Positions 35,793 through 48,157 of a DNA stretch of 64,000 nt are shown here, piece by piece; within the stretch, counting starts at the first letter, position 1; each line of letters begins with the position of its first letter. Source of the stretch: Shewanella sp. Isolate13 (GTDB lineage: Bacteria > Pseudomonadota > Gammaproteobacteria > Enterobacterales > Shewanellaceae); the NCBI RefSeq assembly GCF_022398325.1, contig NZ_JAKEVD010000009.1, positions 1 to 64,000 of the forward strand, written 5' to 3'. A program made the position numbers and the translations under genes. The notes beneath the pieces are model-generated. The model saw nothing but the letters and a program-made list of their open reading frames with translations, ran no database searches and was not told the DNA's origin.

Positions 35793-37814
35793 TTAAACTC
35801 TAAACTCTTTAACTGAGGCCTGTAGCTCTTCGGCTAATTGCGCGACCTGATGACTCGACTGCGCCGTTTGGTCGGCTCCAGTAGAGGTTTCCTCTGAAAT
35901 AGCGGCGATATGCTCAAGCTTTTCTGAGACCTGCTGGCTGACCAGATTCTGCTCTTGTGCAGCATGAGCAATATGGGTTCCTGAGTCATGAGCGCGGTGT
36001 ACAGCTTCGCTAATACTTTCTAGGGCATTGTTAGCCTGCTCTGTTTTTTCAACGCAAGAACTCGCCTGAGAGCTTCCTAGGTCCATTACTGCAACCGCTT
36101 CTTGTGTGCCCTTCTGTAGCACCTCGATCATCTGCTGGATCTCTTGGGTTGAGTCTTGGGTTCTCGATGCGAGACTGCGAACCTCATCGGCTACCACAGC
36201 AAAGCCTCGGCCTTGCTCGCCAGCGCGCGCTGCTTCGATTGCGGCGTTAAGAGCCAGTAGGTTTGTCTGCTCTGCAATACCGCGGATCACATCGAGAATT
36301 GAGCCGATAGAGGCGCTATCTGCGTGGACTTTATTAATCACCACACTGGCTTTAGCTACTTCATCGGCGAGCGCTAGAATGGTGCGCTTGTTTTCATCAG
36401 CCATCAGTCGCATATGTTGGCTTTCATCATCGGCGGCTTTTATCTGACTTAGTGCTTCGTCGGCGCTAACGGTGACTTGCTGGGCACTTGAACTTAGCTG
36501 AGTGGTTGCAGTTGCGACTTGATCGACCTGGCTCTTCTGTTCTTGAATACCGACAGTCGTTTGAGCCGTAATTGCCGAAGTCTCTTCGGCTGCGGCCGCG
36601 AGTTGATCGGAGCGCTCTAAAATGCCTTGGATAAGGCTACGTAGGCTATCGACTAGCTTATTGCAGTTGGCTGATAGTTTAGCAAACTCATCGTGGCCCG
36701 AATCGTCTAACTTATGGGTCAGGTCCCCTGAGGCCAACACGTTTAGCGCGTGGTTGATTTTATCGAGAGAGCGGGTTAGTGGGCGCACAACTGCGATACT
36801 GACGACAATGGCGACAAGAATTGCAACCGTCATTAATAGAATCGTACGCATACTTGCGTTGTCGATATTCTCGATGGCGCTGCTGCTAATTTCACGAGAG
36901 ATGGACTCGATGTTCGTTGTTAGCGCCTTCATCTGTTGGTTAACATTGCCCGCTGCAAGTTCTACATCGTGAAGCAAAGCTTTTGCGCGAGTATTATGTT
37001 CTATCTCTTTGCGTTTTAGTGCAATTAACGAATTCTTACCTTGAACCATGGTAAATACGTTAGTCGCTTCACTGTTGAGCTCTTCGATAAGCTCGCTCTC
37101 GACAACACCATCCCAATGGTTAGTAACGTAATCTACCTTGCTCTTAGTGTCACTAACGATATAGTCCAGCTCTTTTGAGATGATATCGAACTTGGCCTTG
37201 TCTGTACTGCGAACAAGGTCGAAACTGGTGCTCGCGATGTTACTAAAACTCAGCTCTAGCGTACTTGCAGTCGCTGCAATCTCCTGTTCAACCAGATCTT
37301 CACTCATCTCTAGATCGATTAAATCTAGTAATAAAGACGCACTGTCATCGACGGCAATTTCCACATCGTCATATTGACTGCTAATCTGCTTGGCTGTGGT
37401 TAGCGCAGCTTCATGGATAGCTATCATCTCTTTACTGGTGCTATTGAATTGAGAGTATTGCCCCTCAAGAGTCCGAATGACGGAGTTTAATTCGGAGTTA
37501 TTACTGACTAAGCTGGCCAGTTTGGTAATCTCTGACTCAAAGGTCTGACTCGCGGCAGAGTATTGAGCGTTGATTTGAGGGATCTCACCTGCATTAGCGC
37601 TGTGATAGGCTGTTAAGATCAGCTTTTCCTGCTCGGAGATAGTTTGTGACAGTAAACTGCTCGACTCAAGCGCTGGTAAGCTGAGCTCTTGTAGAACTTG
37701 TGTGCTGCTCTTTAGCTGGTTGTTAGTTAACCAAGATGCTGCGCCTAGGACGATCAGTAGTAATGTGACTACCGTAAATCCTGCGATCACCCTGGTGGCT
37801 ACATTTAACTTCAT
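35793..37814 (-). CDS. Methyl-accepting chemotaxis protein
   Basis: This 673-residue receptor has a first membrane helix (about 7-30), a long helical periplasmic sensor (about 30-325), a second helix (about 325-345), a HAMP domain and a cytoplasmic signalling domain with the hairpin tip [35 protein letters not shown]. It transmits to CheA/CheW. The start at 37814 follows GGAGCTCCT; the frame upstream is open but has no good site. No C-terminal NWETF-type tether is visible. Ligand unknown. Confidence 0.93.
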   Translation of the reverse strand: MKLNVATRVIAGFTVVTLLLIVLGAASWLTNNQLKSSTQVLQELSLPALESSSLLSQTISEQEKLILTAYHSANAGEIPQINAQYSAASQTFESEITKLASLVSNNSELNSVIRTLEGQYSQFNSTSKEMIAIHEAALTTAKQISSQYDDVEIAVDDSASLLLDLIDLEMSEDLVEQEIAATASTLELSFSNIASTSFDLVRSTDKAKFDIISKELDYIVSDTKSKVDYVTNHWDGVVESELIEELNSEATNVFTMVQGKNSLIALKRKEIEHNTRAKALLHDVELAAGNVNQQMKALTTNIESISREISSSAIENIDNASMRTILLMTVAILVAIVVSIAVVRPLTRSLDKINHALNVLASGDLTHKLDDSGHDEFAKLSANCNKLVDSLRSLIQGILERSDQLAAAAEETSAITAQTTVGIQEQKSQVDQVATATTQLSSSAQQVTVSADEALSQIKAADDESQHMRLMADENKRTILALADEVAKASVVINKVHADSASIGSILDVIRGIAEQTNLLALNAAIEAARAGEQGRGFAVVADEVRSLASRTQDSTQEIQQMIEVLQKGTQEAVAVMDLGSSQASSCVEKTEQANNALESISEAVHRAHDSGTHIAHAAQEQNLVSQQVSEKLEHIAAISEETSTGADQTAQSSHQVAQLAEELQASVKEFRV

Positions 37815-37914
37815 AGGAGCTCCATTTTTATTATTTTTATCCAAGTCACAGCATCCGCCTGACATGCCAATCGAATATTTTATCGGCCAAATTCAGCGAT
37901 AGTTTAACTCTTTT

Positions 37915-38748
37915 TTAACTTCTTTTAACGTCTTTTAATTTTTCTTGAGTGATTCTTTGGTTCGATTCAAAATGCCATAGGGTCATATATTCCCCCCAGC
38001 AACAGCCTGTATCTAAACCTAATCGATTCACATGGTTTGTCTGTCCCATAATCGCGGCCCAGTGGCCAAAGACTAATGTATAGTCAGCAGGAATATTAGA
38101 TTTAACATTAAACCAAGGCGTCAAGTTGGCGTGATTACAGTTTTGAATTGGCGACTTACAGTCAAAATCTAAGCGACCATCATCTTTAAGATAGCGCATG
38201 CGAGTTAAGGCATTAATGCAATAGATCTGCTTCTCAAGCGGAGTTAAATCCGAGTGATAGTCATCAACATCGTTGGTGTACATTTCACTGATTAACTCCT
38301 CTAGATAATCTTTTGACTTTAGCGTCTGAGATACCCTATTCGCTTCGCTGCGCAGGGCTGTCAAATCCCATTGTGGAGGTACGCCTGCATGGCTCATTAG
38401 CAGTCGCTGCTCGGGCCACTCCTGATAGAGGGGTTGAAGTCTTAGCCAATCGATAATGCTATTGATGTCGTCGGCGGCGAGTAACGCGCTTAAGTTATCT
38501 TTAGGGTTAGCGCGCTTTAACTTGCCATGAATTGCCAGTAAGTGTAGGTCGTGGTTACCAAGGACTACCTTTGCCGAACCCGATAGTGATTTAAAAAAGC
38601 GCAGGGTCTCCAGAGAGCCTGTGCCCCGTGCGACGAGATCACCCACTGCCCATAAGCAGTCTTTTGAGGGGTTAAAGTCGACGCTATTGAGGAGCAGGGT
38701 TAACTCCTCGAAACAGCCCTGTATATCGCCTACAAAATAGTTAGCCAT
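37915..38748 (-). CDS. apaH: Symmetrical bis(5'-nucleosyl)-tetraphosphatase ApaH
   Basis: This 277-residue metallophosphatase has GDIQGCFEEL, VGDLVARGTGSLETLRF and LGNHDLHLL, the three metal-ligand blocks of the calcineurin-like superfamily, in the ApaH arrangement. It hydrolyses Ap4A to two ADP and can act on Np4-capped RNA in E. coli. It lies 25 bases downstream of apaG on the same strand. Confidence 0.95.
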   Translation of the reverse strand: MANYFVGDIQGCFEELTLLLNSVDFNPSKDCLWAVGDLVARGTGSLETLRFFKSLSGSAKVVLGNHDLHLLAIHGKLKRANPKDNLSALLAADDINSIIDWLRLQPLYQEWPEQRLLMSHAGVPPQWDLTALRSEANRVSQTLKSKDYLEELISEMYTNDVDDYHSDLTPLEKQIYCINALTRMRYLKDDGRLDFDCKSPIQNCNHANLTPWFNVKSNIPADYTLVFGHWAAIMGQTNHVNRLGLDTGCCWGEYMTLWHFESNQRITQEKLKDVKRS

Positions 38749-38773
38749 TTTTACCTAAATATGATTTTTTGCT

Positions 38774-39154
38774 TTAGTGAAGTAAACCGGGGGTGGATAA
38801 ACGAAAGGCTGATATTGGCGCTTCAAACTCATTGCCGCGGCTATCGACCATAGTGTAACTGCCCTCCATGACGCCCAGTGGCGTCTCGAGTACGGTGCCA
38901 CTGGTATATTCGTAGCTACTATTGGGTTTTATCGTCGGAGTCTCTCCTACAACACCTGCGCCATGCACTTGGCTTTTTCGGCCATTAGCATCCGTAATAC
39001 ACCAATGGCGACTCTTGAGAGTAATCTCTTCATTGCTTAAATTGGAGATGGTTACGGTGTAACTAAACAGGTACTTATCTTCGTCCGGTGCGGACTGGGT
39101 TTCAATATATGATGTTTTGACATCGACACATACAGATGATGCTATTTGATTCAT
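38774..39154 (-). CDS. apaG: ApaG protein (Co2+/Mg2+ efflux-associated fold)
   Basis: This 126-residue protein is a single immunoglobulin-like domain with YLFSYTVTISNLSNEEITLKSRHWCITDANG and VVGETPTIKPNSSYEYTSG, the ApaG signatures. It precedes apaH as in other gammaproteobacteria. The molecular role is not settled in the family. Confidence 0.93.
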   Translation of the reverse strand: MNQIASSVCVDVKTSYIETQSAPDEDKYLFSYTVTISNLSNEEITLKSRHWCITDANGRKSQVHGAGVVGETPTIKPNSSYEYTSGTVLETPLGVMEGSYTMVDSRGNEFEAPISAFRLSTPGLLH

Positions 39155-39255
39155 ATCGTCCCCTAAAAGATGCAGTTAATTTGATTGTGTGTAGTTCATA
39201 CTTTCATCTTAAATGGACTGTTGCTGAATTAACAGGTAATAATCTATAAAAAAGG

Positions 39256-39285
39256 TATAAAAAAAGGGCAGTTAACTGCCCTTTA
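39256..39285 (-). terminator. Terminator at the end of the lptD-rsmA run (minus strand)
   Basis: AAAGGGCAGTT / AACTGCCCTTT is a perfect palindrome. On the minus strand it is followed by a long T-run, 18 bases after the rsmA stop. apaG-apaH are therefore likely a separate transcript. Confidence 0.85.
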
Positions 39286-39302
39286 GAGAGAAATCTATTT
39301 GA

Positions 39303-40115
39303 TTAACTCGATGCTTTCTTATCGAAAACATGGTTAGCCATCGCCACATATTGGTCAACGCGGATCTGCTCAGGTCTGAGTGTCGCATCGATGCCGAGTT
39401 CGGCAAAGTCTTCATCTGATAATAACTGTTTAAGGTTATTTCTCAGTGTTTTACGACGCATGTTAAATGCAGTCGTCGTTAAGTTTCTAAGCAGCTCGAC
39501 ATCTTTACATGGCCAAGGCTTATCTTTATACGGCACCAGGCGCACAACTGCTGAGTCTACTTTTGGTGGCGGCGTGAAACAACCAGGTGGCACTTCAAGC
39601 ACTGGCATTACTTGGCAGTGATATTGTGCCATCACGGTTAGGCGACCATAGGCTTTGGTGCCTGGCGCTGCAGATAGGCGTAGAACAACCTCTTTTTGCA
39701 GCATAAAGTGCATGTTTTCAATATGCTGAGCAAATTCAAATAGGTGGAACATCAGCGGCGTTGAGATGTTGTATGGTAGGTTACCAAACACCTTCATCTG
39801 CTTGTCTTCACGCACTAATTGCTTGAAGTCAAACTTGAGCGCGTCACCTTGGTGGATCTCAAGCTTATCTTTAAGCACTGGATGCTCTTGTAAACGCTCA
39901 ACAAGATCTTTATCCAACTCGACAACGATAAGTTTATCAATGCTGGTAGCCACTGGCTCTGTTAATGCAGCCAGACCTGGACCAATTTCTACCATGACAT
40001 GGTCGTTATCAGGTGAGATAGCACCAACGATGCGATTAATCACATTCTCGTCGGTTAAGAAGTTCTGTCCAAAACGTTTTCTGGCCGTATGGCCTAAATG
40101 TACTTTATTGCTCAT
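39303..40115 (-). CDS. rsmA: 16S rRNA dimethyladenosine transferase RsmA (KsgA)
   Basis: This 270-residue methyltransferase begins [22 protein letters not shown] and has the SAM motif [13 protein letters not shown] and the catalytic NLPYNIS. It dimethylates two adenosines near the 3' end of 16S rRNA. The frame is open upstream to 40154 within pdxA, but the start at 40115 aligns with KsgA. A Shine-Dalgarno site is weak. Confidence 0.94.
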   Translation of the reverse strand: MSNKVHLGHTARKRFGQNFLTDENVINRIVGAISPDNDHVMVEIGPGLAALTEPVATSIDKLIVVELDKDLVERLQEHPVLKDKLEIHQGDALKFDFKQLVREDKQMKVFGNLPYNISTPLMFHLFEFAQHIENMHFMLQKEVVLRLSAAPGTKAYGRLTVMAQYHCQVMPVLEVPPGCFTPPPKVDSAVVRLVPYKDKPWPCKDVELLRNLTTTAFNMRRKTLRNNLKQLLSDEDFAELGIDATLRPEQIRVDQYVAMANHVFDKKASS

Positions 40116-40131
40116 GAGGTAATTTTTATCA

Positions 40132-41112
40132 CTAATTCTTTGCGGCCAAATCAATGGCTTTATTTAATGCGCAGACGAAACTGCCGATATCGGCGGTGCC
40201 TGTGCCTGCAAGCTCTAAGGCCGTACCATGGTCGACCGAGGTTCTTATATAGGGTAATCCTAGAGTGATGTTGACGGAACTGCCAAACCCTCTAGATTTT
40301 AGTACTGGAAGTCCTTGATCGTGGTACATGGCGAGTACGACGTCAGCATCTTCTAGGTATTTAGGTTGGAACAGAGTATCGGCTGGTAGTGGGCCGATGA
40401 TATCCATATCGAGTTCTCTCAGCTCATTAAGTGCTGGGATGATGGTATCGATCTCCTCTGTGCCTAAATGGCCATCTTCCCCTGCGTGAGGGTTTAGACC
40501 GCACACATAGATCCGTGGTGACTCGATAGCAAACTTTTCGACTAAATCCTTGTGTAAGATTTTGACGATTTGATGCAGGCGATCACGGGTAATGGCTTTT
40601 GATACGTAAGCCAATGGGATATGTGTCGTAACAAGCGCCACCTGTAAACCAGGGGCTGCAAGCATCATCACTACATCTTGGCAATTAGCCTGATTGGCGA
40701 AAAACTCGGTGTGACCGCTAAAAGGAATACCAGCTTGGTTGATAATGCCTTTATGAACTGGGCCTGTTACCACAGCATCAAATTCACCAATCATGTTTTT
40801 CTCGCCGGCAAATCTTAATGTGTCAACGACATAGGCACTGTTGGTTTCATTTAACTGTCCACAAACCGCTTCAGCTTCAAGGGTAAACGGTACAATCGTG
40901 AGTGTGCCCGCTTCTTGAGCCTTAGGTGGCTGGTTTGGTTGATATGGACGCAGCTGAATAGTGAGCCCCAGCTTTTTGGCACGAGACAGTAACAGTTCTG
41001 GATCAGCACAAACGACTAGCTCAGCAGGCCAAGCCTGCTGAGCTAGTTGTATCACTAAATCTGGGCCGACACCCGCCGGTTCTCCCGGCGTGATGGCAAT
41101 GCGTTTAGTCAC
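40132..41112 (-). CDS. pdxA: 4-hydroxythreonine-4-phosphate dehydrogenase PdxA
   Basis: This 326-residue enzyme has [13 protein letters not shown] near the start and GPVHKG, GHTEFFA and [11 protein letters not shown] metal- and substrate-binding blocks. It acts in vitamin B6 synthesis. The GTG at 41112 with GAGG ten bases upstream gives the family length; the frame upstream overlaps surA. It sits between surA and rsmA. Confidence 0.93.
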   Translation of the reverse strand: MTKRIAITPGEPAGVGPDLVIQLAQQAWPAELVVCADPELLLSRAKKLGLTIQLRPYQPNQPPKAQEAGTLTIVPFTLEAEAVCGQLNETNSAYVVDTLRFAGEKNMIGEFDAVVTGPVHKGIINQAGIPFSGHTEFFANQANCQDVVMMLAAPGLQVALVTTHIPLAYVSKAITRDRLHQIVKILHKDLVEKFAIESPRIYVCGLNPHAGEDGHLGTEEIDTIIPALNELRELDMDIIGPLPADTLFQPKYLEDADVVLAMYHDQGLPVLKSRGFGSSVNITLGLPYIRTSVDHGTALELAGTGTADIGSFVCALNKAIDLAAKN

Positions 41113-41119
41113 AATAGTA

Positions 41120-42424
41120 TTAACCTCGGTTCGTTTCTGGCTCGAAAATATCGATAAATGCTTCTGCGCGCATCTCATCTAACCAGTTTTGTAACTCTTC
41201 ATTAAACTTACGACGATAGATCAGCTGATGAGCTCGATTGGTATTAAACTTATCGGTCGCGTCTGTTGTGCGTTTCTCTTCTAATTGAACAATATGCCAA
41301 CCGTGAGTTGAGCGGAAAGGCTCACTATACTCACCGACTTTAAGGCTATTGAGCTCTTGCGCAAAAGCAGGAACATAGATATTAGGGTCTGCCCAGCCAA
41401 GCTCGCCGCCTTTAGCCGCTGAACCTGGATCTTCAGAGTATTGACGGGCTAAGTCTTCAAACTTAGCTTCTCCAGATTTAACTTGAGCAAGGAATCTGTC
41501 CATCATGCTCTTAGCACGCTCTTCAGAAAGAATTGGCGATGGCTTAAGCAGAATGTGACGGGATTTAACCTCTTCCACTTCTTTCGTCTGTAGTCCACGA
41601 GCATCCATAATTTTGATGATATGGAAGCCTGATGCGCTCTTAATTGGGCCTATGATATCACCAGTTTTAGCATCGCCGACCACTTCTGCGAATAAAGTGG
41701 GCATTTCGTTGATGTTCATATAGTCCCAAATACCACCTTCAAGTGCTTTGGGGCCAGAAGATGCTGCAATTGCGATGCTTCTGAAGTCATCACCATCTTT
41801 TAGTCGTTTCATTACCGCCGAAGCTCTTTTGCTTGCTGCATCAAGCTGTTGGCTGTTGGCATCGCTTGGTACGTCAATTAGGATGTGACCAATCTGGAAC
41901 TCAACATCCTTAAGCCCCTGTTCATTAATAAGCTTTACGAGGTTATTGATCTCTTGTGTCGACACTTGAATACGACGCTGAACCTGAATTCGTTGGATTT
42001 CACCTAGGGTGATCTCTTCGCGAAGCTGTTCACGGTACTGAGCAAAGGTGGTGCCATCTTTCTCGATTTCCGCCTTCATCTGCTCGACAGTCATCTTCTG
42101 CTCTTTAGCGATGTTTTCGATAGTTTGGTCCAGTTGTAAGTCACCAATATGTAGACCGATTCTATCTGCCATCTGTAGCTGTAGGCGGGTTAAGATCAAA
42201 CGCTCAATAACCTGAGTGCGCAGCGCCGTATCTGAGGGCAACTTTTGACCCGCATTGGCTGCGTTAGCCTTGATGGTCTTAACCATTCCCGCGACTTCGC
42301 TTTCTAAAATGATCCCTTCGTTTATCTGCACGGTTACGCGATCGAGTGGTACTGGCGCAGCTTGAATTGTCTGGCTCATTGCCAATGTAAAAAGAGCAAA
42401 AATCAATTGGTTACAGCGTTTCAT
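41120..42424 (-). CDS. surA: Periplasmic chaperone/peptidyl-prolyl isomerase SurA
   Basis: This 434-residue protein has a signal peptide ([16 protein letters not shown]), an N-terminal chaperone domain and two parvulin domains ([12 protein letters not shown]... and [16 protein letters not shown]...). It escorts outer-membrane proteins including LptD, whose gene is immediately upstream. The pairing lptD-surA is standard. Confidence 0.95.
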   Translation of the reverse strand: MKRCNQLIFALFTLAMSQTIQAAPVPLDRVTVQINEGIILESEVAGMVKTIKANAANAGQKLPSDTALRTQVIERLILTRLQLQMADRIGLHIGDLQLDQTIENIAKEQKMTVEQMKAEIEKDGTTFAQYREQLREEITLGEIQRIQVQRRIQVSTQEINNLVKLINEQGLKDVEFQIGHILIDVPSDANSQQLDAASKRASAVMKRLKDGDDFRSIAIAASSGPKALEGGIWDYMNINEMPTLFAEVVGDAKTGDIIGPIKSASGFHIIKIMDARGLQTKEVEEVKSRHILLKPSPILSEERAKSMMDRFLAQVKSGEAKFEDLARQYSEDPGSAAKGGELGWADPNIYVPAFAQELNSLKVGEYSEPFRSTHGWHIVQLEEKRTTDATDKFNTNRAHQLIYRRKFNEELQNWLDEMRAEAFIDIFEPETNRG

Positions 42425-42551
42425 CCACTAAAGTCCTTGGCATTTATTGAGTGTCATCTGCGGCATTTGCATACCGCATTAATGATTCTATAGTCCTGCT
42501 TTGACTGCATGTCGTCAGCTAGGTTCAGCATTTCTTTACGTTATTTGTTTG

Positions 42552-44876
42552 CTAATTCTTCAAATAAAGCGGCTTACGGTAGTTAAATAGGCCGTCATCG
42601 AGCATATCTGACACCCCTAATGGGCCTGAACCACCGAGTCCTTTGATGATAAAGTTTAGGTAGATCCCGCTTTCAAATAGCTCTCGAGTATCCTGTACTG
42701 GATTATCTTCGTCAATATAATTGGTCTTAATGCGGTAATGATAACTCAAACGCACCGCCCAGCAACACGATTCATATTGAAAACCTGTGTAGGTCTCTAC
42801 CGCTCGGCTTTCATTGAGGTCGTAATACCAGTTACCCACTAAATATAAGTTGTCATTAATTGGCCAAGCACCACGAAAACCTAACTGCTTAATGTCCACC
42901 GACTCATTGGTGTTAGTGTTGAGCAGATCGGGTACATAGCGATAGCTCGCCTGTAGCAGCTTATTGGTACCTGGACGATAGTCGACAGTTACCTCACTCT
43001 TCTTATTTTCGCTCTCTTTAGCGTCATATTGAATCGAGCCGCTTAAGAACCAGTCTGAATACAGCTGAGTCGTTAATTCCGCTGCGATGGCAGAGTTGGA
43101 GGTGTTCTCCTGCACAAAGGTGTCGTTGGTGCCATTAACATCATGGATACCGACACGGCTATCTTCTATATAGATAATTTGACCAAGACTGAACTTAAAT
43201 ACTTCACGGTTTTGTTCGTTAAAGAGTCTGGTGGTCAAACCTAAGGTAAACTGATTGGCATCGGCGATACGATCTAGACCCGAGAAGCGACGATCTCTAA
43301 ATAGACCATTGTAATCCTCTTGCAATAGAGCGGTATCGTAGATACCGATATCAGATTGATCCTCATAACCTACATACAGGTATTGGAATTGAGGCTCAAG
43401 TGTTTGACGATAGTTGGTATCGAAATAGTCGGTGAAGCGCTCGAAGTTAATCTGACCATGGAGTCGTACCTGAGGCAGGGTACGATTGACTCGTTCGGCA
43501 AGATCCGTGTTCGCTAGGTTAGAGTTGTCATCTTGCCAATAGTTAGTTTGGAGAAGCTTGACTTCACTCGTGAAAGAGCCCGCTGGGCCATGTATTGGAT
43601 AAGAGATACTCGGCTCAAGATGCACACGAGTCGCCGTAGAGTATTCACTATCTTGATGCTCGAAGTTTGTCGCTTCACTGTATAGATTGAAGTCTAAACC
43701 GTGCCAATAACTTGGAGCGCGGTAGTTAAAGGTAAACTGCGGCATGACCTGATAAGGTTTTTCTTCCTCACCAAGCACCTTAATATCTTGCGCACGAGCA
43801 CTGAAATCCCAGTTTTCTTCAAAATAGGCGATCTCACCAATACGAGTTAATTGGTTGTCGGTCGCTCTCTGCACATCGGAGTTCAAGTCGTTAAAGTAGT
43901 TGTTATCCGATACATCGGTATAGTTCGCCAGTACGCGCCAGTTTTTATTGATGGCACCACTGTGCTCCCAGTGATACAGGTAGCGGTCTGGACTATTGAC
44001 CAGCTTGTCATCGTTGGCAAGGTACTCAAAGTTCAGCTGTCCTTGCTGTCTCTCACCGGCCAAGTATCTGAATTCGGTTTTAGTGTATAGACCACGGGCC
44101 GACATATAATTGGGCGTAAAGGTTAAGTCATATTCTGGTGCGATATTCCAATAATAAGGGGTAGCAACCTCCACACCATTGGTGGTACTGGTACTAAATG
44201 TTGGAAAGAGGAAGCCAGATTTACGCTTATCCGAAACTGGGATGGTCATGTAGGGCACATACATCACAGGCACGCCGGCTATTTTAATCTTAGCGTCCCA
44301 AATCTCTCCCCACTCTTCGGTACTATCAATCTTGATGCGGTTAGCTTCGAGCAACCAATCTGGATCTTTACCAGGACAGGTGGTGAAGTTAGTGCCCGAT
44401 AGCAGCAGGTTATTCTCTTTGGTGATTTCGAGTCTGTCAGCATCACCATGGATCTGTTGTCCTGTGAGCCAGTATTGCGCGCCACTTAAGACAGCGCTGT
44501 TGCTGCGCATCTTAGCGACCAAGGAGTCGGCGGTAACCGTGAATATCTCGTCTTGAAAGACTAAGTTACCATTGGCTTGAAGCTCTTCCGCTTCCTGGTT
44601 GAGAATAGCCTCATCGGCGGCGATATTACGTCCACCTTGACTGAAGTTAACATCGCCACTGAAGGTGGCTTGTTTGCCCATCTGTGCCGAAGAACGATCG
44701 GAGCTAATATAGATCCGTGCTAAATCCTCAGCACTATTACCTTCGTATAGTGGAACATAGGGCTTTACTGGAGGCTCAACAACACACTGTGAGCTTGTTT
44801 CGGCAACAGTTTCGGTTTCGTCTGCTAAGACTAATTGGGGAAGCAGGCACAAGGCCAAAAAATAACGGATCTGCAT
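42552..44876 (-). CDS. lptD: LPS-assembly outer-membrane protein LptD
   Basis: This 774-residue protein has a signal peptide, an N-terminal OstA beta-jellyroll (about 45-170, DLARIYISSDRSS...FSGDVNFSQGGRNIAADEAIL) and a C-terminal 26-strand barrel. The cysteines needed for the disulfides are present near the start (SSQC) and end (ESCCW). It inserts lipopolysaccharide into the outer leaflet. First gene of the lptD-surA-pdxA-rsmA run. Confidence 0.94.
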   Translation of the reverse strand: MQIRYFLALCLLPQLVLADETETVAETSSQCVVEPPVKPYVPLYEGNSAEDLARIYISSDRSSAQMGKQATFSGDVNFSQGGRNIAADEAILNQEAEELQANGNLVFQDEIFTVTADSLVAKMRSNSAVLSGAQYWLTGQQIHGDADRLEITKENNLLLSGTNFTTCPGKDPDWLLEANRIKIDSTEEWGEIWDAKIKIAGVPVMYVPYMTIPVSDKRKSGFLFPTFSTSTTNGVEVATPYYWNIAPEYDLTFTPNYMSARGLYTKTEFRYLAGERQQGQLNFEYLANDDKLVNSPDRYLYHWEHSGAINKNWRVLANYTDVSDNNYFNDLNSDVQRATDNQLTRIGEIAYFEENWDFSARAQDIKVLGEEEKPYQVMPQFTFNYRAPSYWHGLDFNLYSEATNFEHQDSEYSTATRVHLEPSISYPIHGPAGSFTSEVKLLQTNYWQDDNSNLANTDLAERVNRTLPQVRLHGQINFERFTDYFDTNYRQTLEPQFQYLYVGYEDQSDIGIYDTALLQEDYNGLFRDRRFSGLDRIADANQFTLGLTTRLFNEQNREVFKFSLGQIIYIEDSRVGIHDVNGTNDTFVQENTSNSAIAAELTTQLYSDWFLSGSIQYDAKESENKKSEVTVDYRPGTNKLLQASYRYVPDLLNTNTNESVDIKQLGFRGAWPINDNLYLVGNWYYDLNESRAVETYTGFQYESCCWAVRLSYHYRIKTNYIDEDNPVQDTRELFESGIYLNFIIKGLGGSGPLGVSDMLDDGLFNYRKPLYLKN

Positions 44877-45035
44877 CTTAGGTCAATTAATTATGATTTC
44901 TTAGTCTGGACGGTGAAGAGGAGGAAGTTGACCCTTTCCTGGGCAACTCAGCCAAATAATTTTTTTCAAGTGCTTAGCTGTTTCCATTTTGTCGTTATAA
45001 TAAAGCAATTTCTTCTTAAGAGCCATGAGGTGCCC

Positions 45036-46052
45036 TTGTCAGATCCTAGATTTCTTCAGTTAAATGCATGGCTAAACCAGTATTTTAATGGAAATGTATC
45101 GCCACAGCTAATATCTGGCGATGCAAGTTTCAGACGCTACTTTAGAGTTATGGTGAATAATCTGTCTTATATTGTAGTCGACTCTCCGCCTAACCTTATC
45201 GATATTAGCCCCTTTATTCAATTAGCTGATAGTTATTCGAAGCAGGGGATAGCCGTTCCGCAAGTGATCGCCAGTGATAAAGACCAAGGCCTTATGCTAC
45301 TGAGCGACCTCGGTGACGTACAGCTGCTATCTGTACTCAATAAAGCGACTTTGCAGCGGTATTATTCTCAAGCATTGCTGTTACTCAAAGACATTGCAAA
45401 AGTGACTCACACTCAAGCAGGCGAATTACCTCAGTATGACGCTGAGTTTGTGATACGGGAACTCAGCATTTTTACCGAATGGTTAGCGGTGCATCATCTT
45501 GAGTTAGCGCCAGAGTTAGTGCTAACCCATACCGAAGCTCCGTTTAAAGTGTTAGTCGATAATGCCTTAGCGCAGCCGCAGGTGGGGATGCATCGTGATT
45601 ACCATAGCCGCAATATCATGTTACAAGATGAGCAGCTTAAGGTGATCGATTTTCAAGATGCGGTGATAGGGCCTGTGACCTATGATGCGGTTTCACTTTT
45701 GCGAGACTGCTACATTCGTTGGCCTGATAGTGAGGTCGAGACCTTAATGCATCAGCACTATCGCCAGTGCATAGAGGCTAAACAGATAGACTCAAGTGTG
45801 AGCTTTGAGCAATATCAGCGCTGGTTCGACTTGATGGGTATTCAGAGACATATAAAAGCGGCGGGTATATTTGCTCGGCTTAATTATCGTGATGGTAAAC
45901 CAGCCTATATGGCAGATATTCCGCTGACGCTCGAGTATATCCGTGATATTGCTGGCCGTTATAGCGAGCTTCAGCCTTTGAGTCAGTGGATAGCAGAGGT
46001 GATTATTCCGGCGGTGAAGGCTAAAGGTGAGCTTAACAGTGAAGGGCTATAA
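45036..46052 (+). CDS. amgK: Cell-wall sugar kinase AmgK (anomeric MurNAc/GlcNAc kinase)
   Basis: This protein of about 338 residues has an aminoglycoside-phosphotransferase fold: SGDASFRRYFR at the nucleotide loop, HRDYHSRNIML (catalytic loop) and VIDFQDAVIGPVTYDAVSLLRD. With the uridylyltransferase immediately downstream it forms the AmgK-MurU pair of the peptidoglycan recycling shunt. The TTG at 45036 (MSDPRFLQLNAWL) with GAGG upstream is the best start; GTG at 45030 is possible and the longer frame runs into the lptD gene on the other strand. Confidence 0.85.
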   Translation: MSDPRFLQLNAWLNQYFNGNVSPQLISGDASFRRYFRVMVNNLSYIVVDSPPNLIDISPFIQLADSYSKQGIAVPQVIASDKDQGLMLLSDLGDVQLLSVLNKATLQRYYSQALLLLKDIAKVTHTQAGELPQYDAEFVIRELSIFTEWLAVHHLELAPELVLTHTEAPFKVLVDNALAQPQVGMHRDYHSRNIMLQDEQLKVIDFQDAVIGPVTYDAVSLLRDCYIRWPDSEVETLMHQHYRQCIEAKQIDSSVSFEQYQRWFDLMGIQRHIKAAGIFARLNYRDGKPAYMADIPLTLEYIRDIAGRYSELQPLSQWIAEVIIPAVKAKGELNSEGL

Positions 46053-46720
<668 letters not shown>

Positions 46721-46721
<1 letters not shown>

Positions 46722-47500
46722 TGCGTATTTGGGGTAAGGTTTTCGGCTTCATCATTGGATTTATGTTCGGCCGTTTAGCCGGGGCAATATTAGGGCTTTG
46801 GCTGGGTCACATGTATGACCGTAAACAGAGTAAGAAGGCCGGCTTTAGTGGAATAGGTAAGCGTCAGGCGCTGTTCTTTAATACCACCTTTGCAGTGATG
46901 GGGCATGTAGCAAAAGCATCGGGTCAAGTGACCCAAAACGATATCCGTATGGCGACCTCGCTGATGGATCAGCTTAAGTTAAGCGGACAGGCAAGAGCCG
47001 ATGCGCAGGCGGCGTTTAGAGAGGGGAAAGAGGCTGACTTTGATATCTATGCCTGTCTAAAAACCTTTAGGCTGATCTCCATGGGCCGTAAAGAGCTGCT
47101 ACAGATGTTTTTGGAGATCCAAATTCAAACGGCGCTTGTCGATGCTGAGTTAGATCAAAAAGAACTTTCAATTCTGGCTATCATCGCCAAAGAGCTTGGC
47201 TTTAGCCAAAAGCAGTTAGATGACTTACTTGCACGTTGGCAGGCTGAGTTTAATTTTCACCGCAATGGCGGCAAGGATCAGCAGACCTCGGTTGAAGACG
47301 CCTATAAGCTGCTGGGGGCGTCTGAGTCGATGTCTGATCAGGATATCAAGCGAGCTTATCGAAAGTTGATGAATGAACATCACCCCGATAAGTTAGTTGC
47401 TAAGGGCTTACCTGCTGAAATGATGGAAATCGCCAAGTCAAAAGCGCAAGATATTCAAGCCGCTTATGATAGGGTAAAGAGTGATAGAGGCATGCGTTAA
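46721..47500 (+). CDS. djlA: Membrane-anchored DnaJ-like co-chaperone DjlA
   Basis: This 259-residue protein has one N-terminal membrane helix (about 6-28), a TerB-like middle domain and a C-terminal J domain with the HPD motif (MNEHHPDKLV). It shares one base with the end of murU. It can stimulate DnaK at the inner membrane. Confidence 0.92.
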
Positions 47501-47534
47501 TAACATATCAACGATAAGGTTATAGGGACATACT

Positions 47535-48146
47535 ATGAAAAAGTGCTTAGCAGTATTACTGGGTTCATTTTGTGCTTTACCAGCGATGGCGGAAGTTTAT
47601 GTTGCGCCGTTCGGGGGGTACAGCTTCGGTGCGAGCGAGTTTGATATCTCGAGTACGGAGACCGAAGAGAAGGGACAGGTCAAAGTCGCCGAATCGCAAA
47701 ATTATGGCGTAATGCTTGGATTTACCACAAAAGATCCCGGTAATGTTTATCTACTTTATAGCCATCAGGGGACGGATTTAAAAACTGGCGATAATTTCAG
47801 CCCTAAAATCATCACCTCGATGGATGTGGATTACTTTCACGTGGGGGGCAGTCTCTACTTCCCAATGCAAGGTGTGAAGCCTTATGTTACCACTAGCCTA
47901 GGTTTAACCAATATGCGTCCAGGCGGAGCATACTCTAATGAGACGCGCTTCTCTGTGGCAATCGGTGGCGGTATTGAATATCAGGCCACCGAGACATTTT
48001 CACTGTTTGCCGAAGTGAAGGGCTATGCCACCTTTATCAATGCCGATAATGCCTTGTTCTGCGGTAATGATGGCTGCCTGTGGAATATTCAGTCGGACAT
48101 TATGTGGCAGGGGCAAGCCAATATTGGAGCTAGCTTGAAGTTTTAA
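47535..48146 (+). CDS. Outer-membrane beta-barrel (porin-like) protein
   Basis: This 203-residue protein has a signal peptide (LAVLLGSFCALPAMA) and alternating beta-strand patterns ending in an aromatic residue (NIGASLKF), typical of small eight-strand barrels of the OmpA/OmpX class. Two cysteines near the end (LFCGNDGCLW) may form a disulfide. Function unknown. Confidence 0.75.
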   Translation: MKKCLAVLLGSFCALPAMAEVYVAPFGGYSFGASEFDISSTETEEKGQVKVAESQNYGVMLGFTTKDPGNVYLLYSHQGTDLKTGDNFSPKIITSMDVDYFHVGGSLYFPMQGVKPYVTTSLGLTNMRPGGAYSNETRFSVAIGGGIEYQATETFSLFAEVKGYATFINADNALFCGNDGCLWNIQSDIMWQGQANIGASLKF

Positions 48147-48157
48147 AAGGCCGTTTT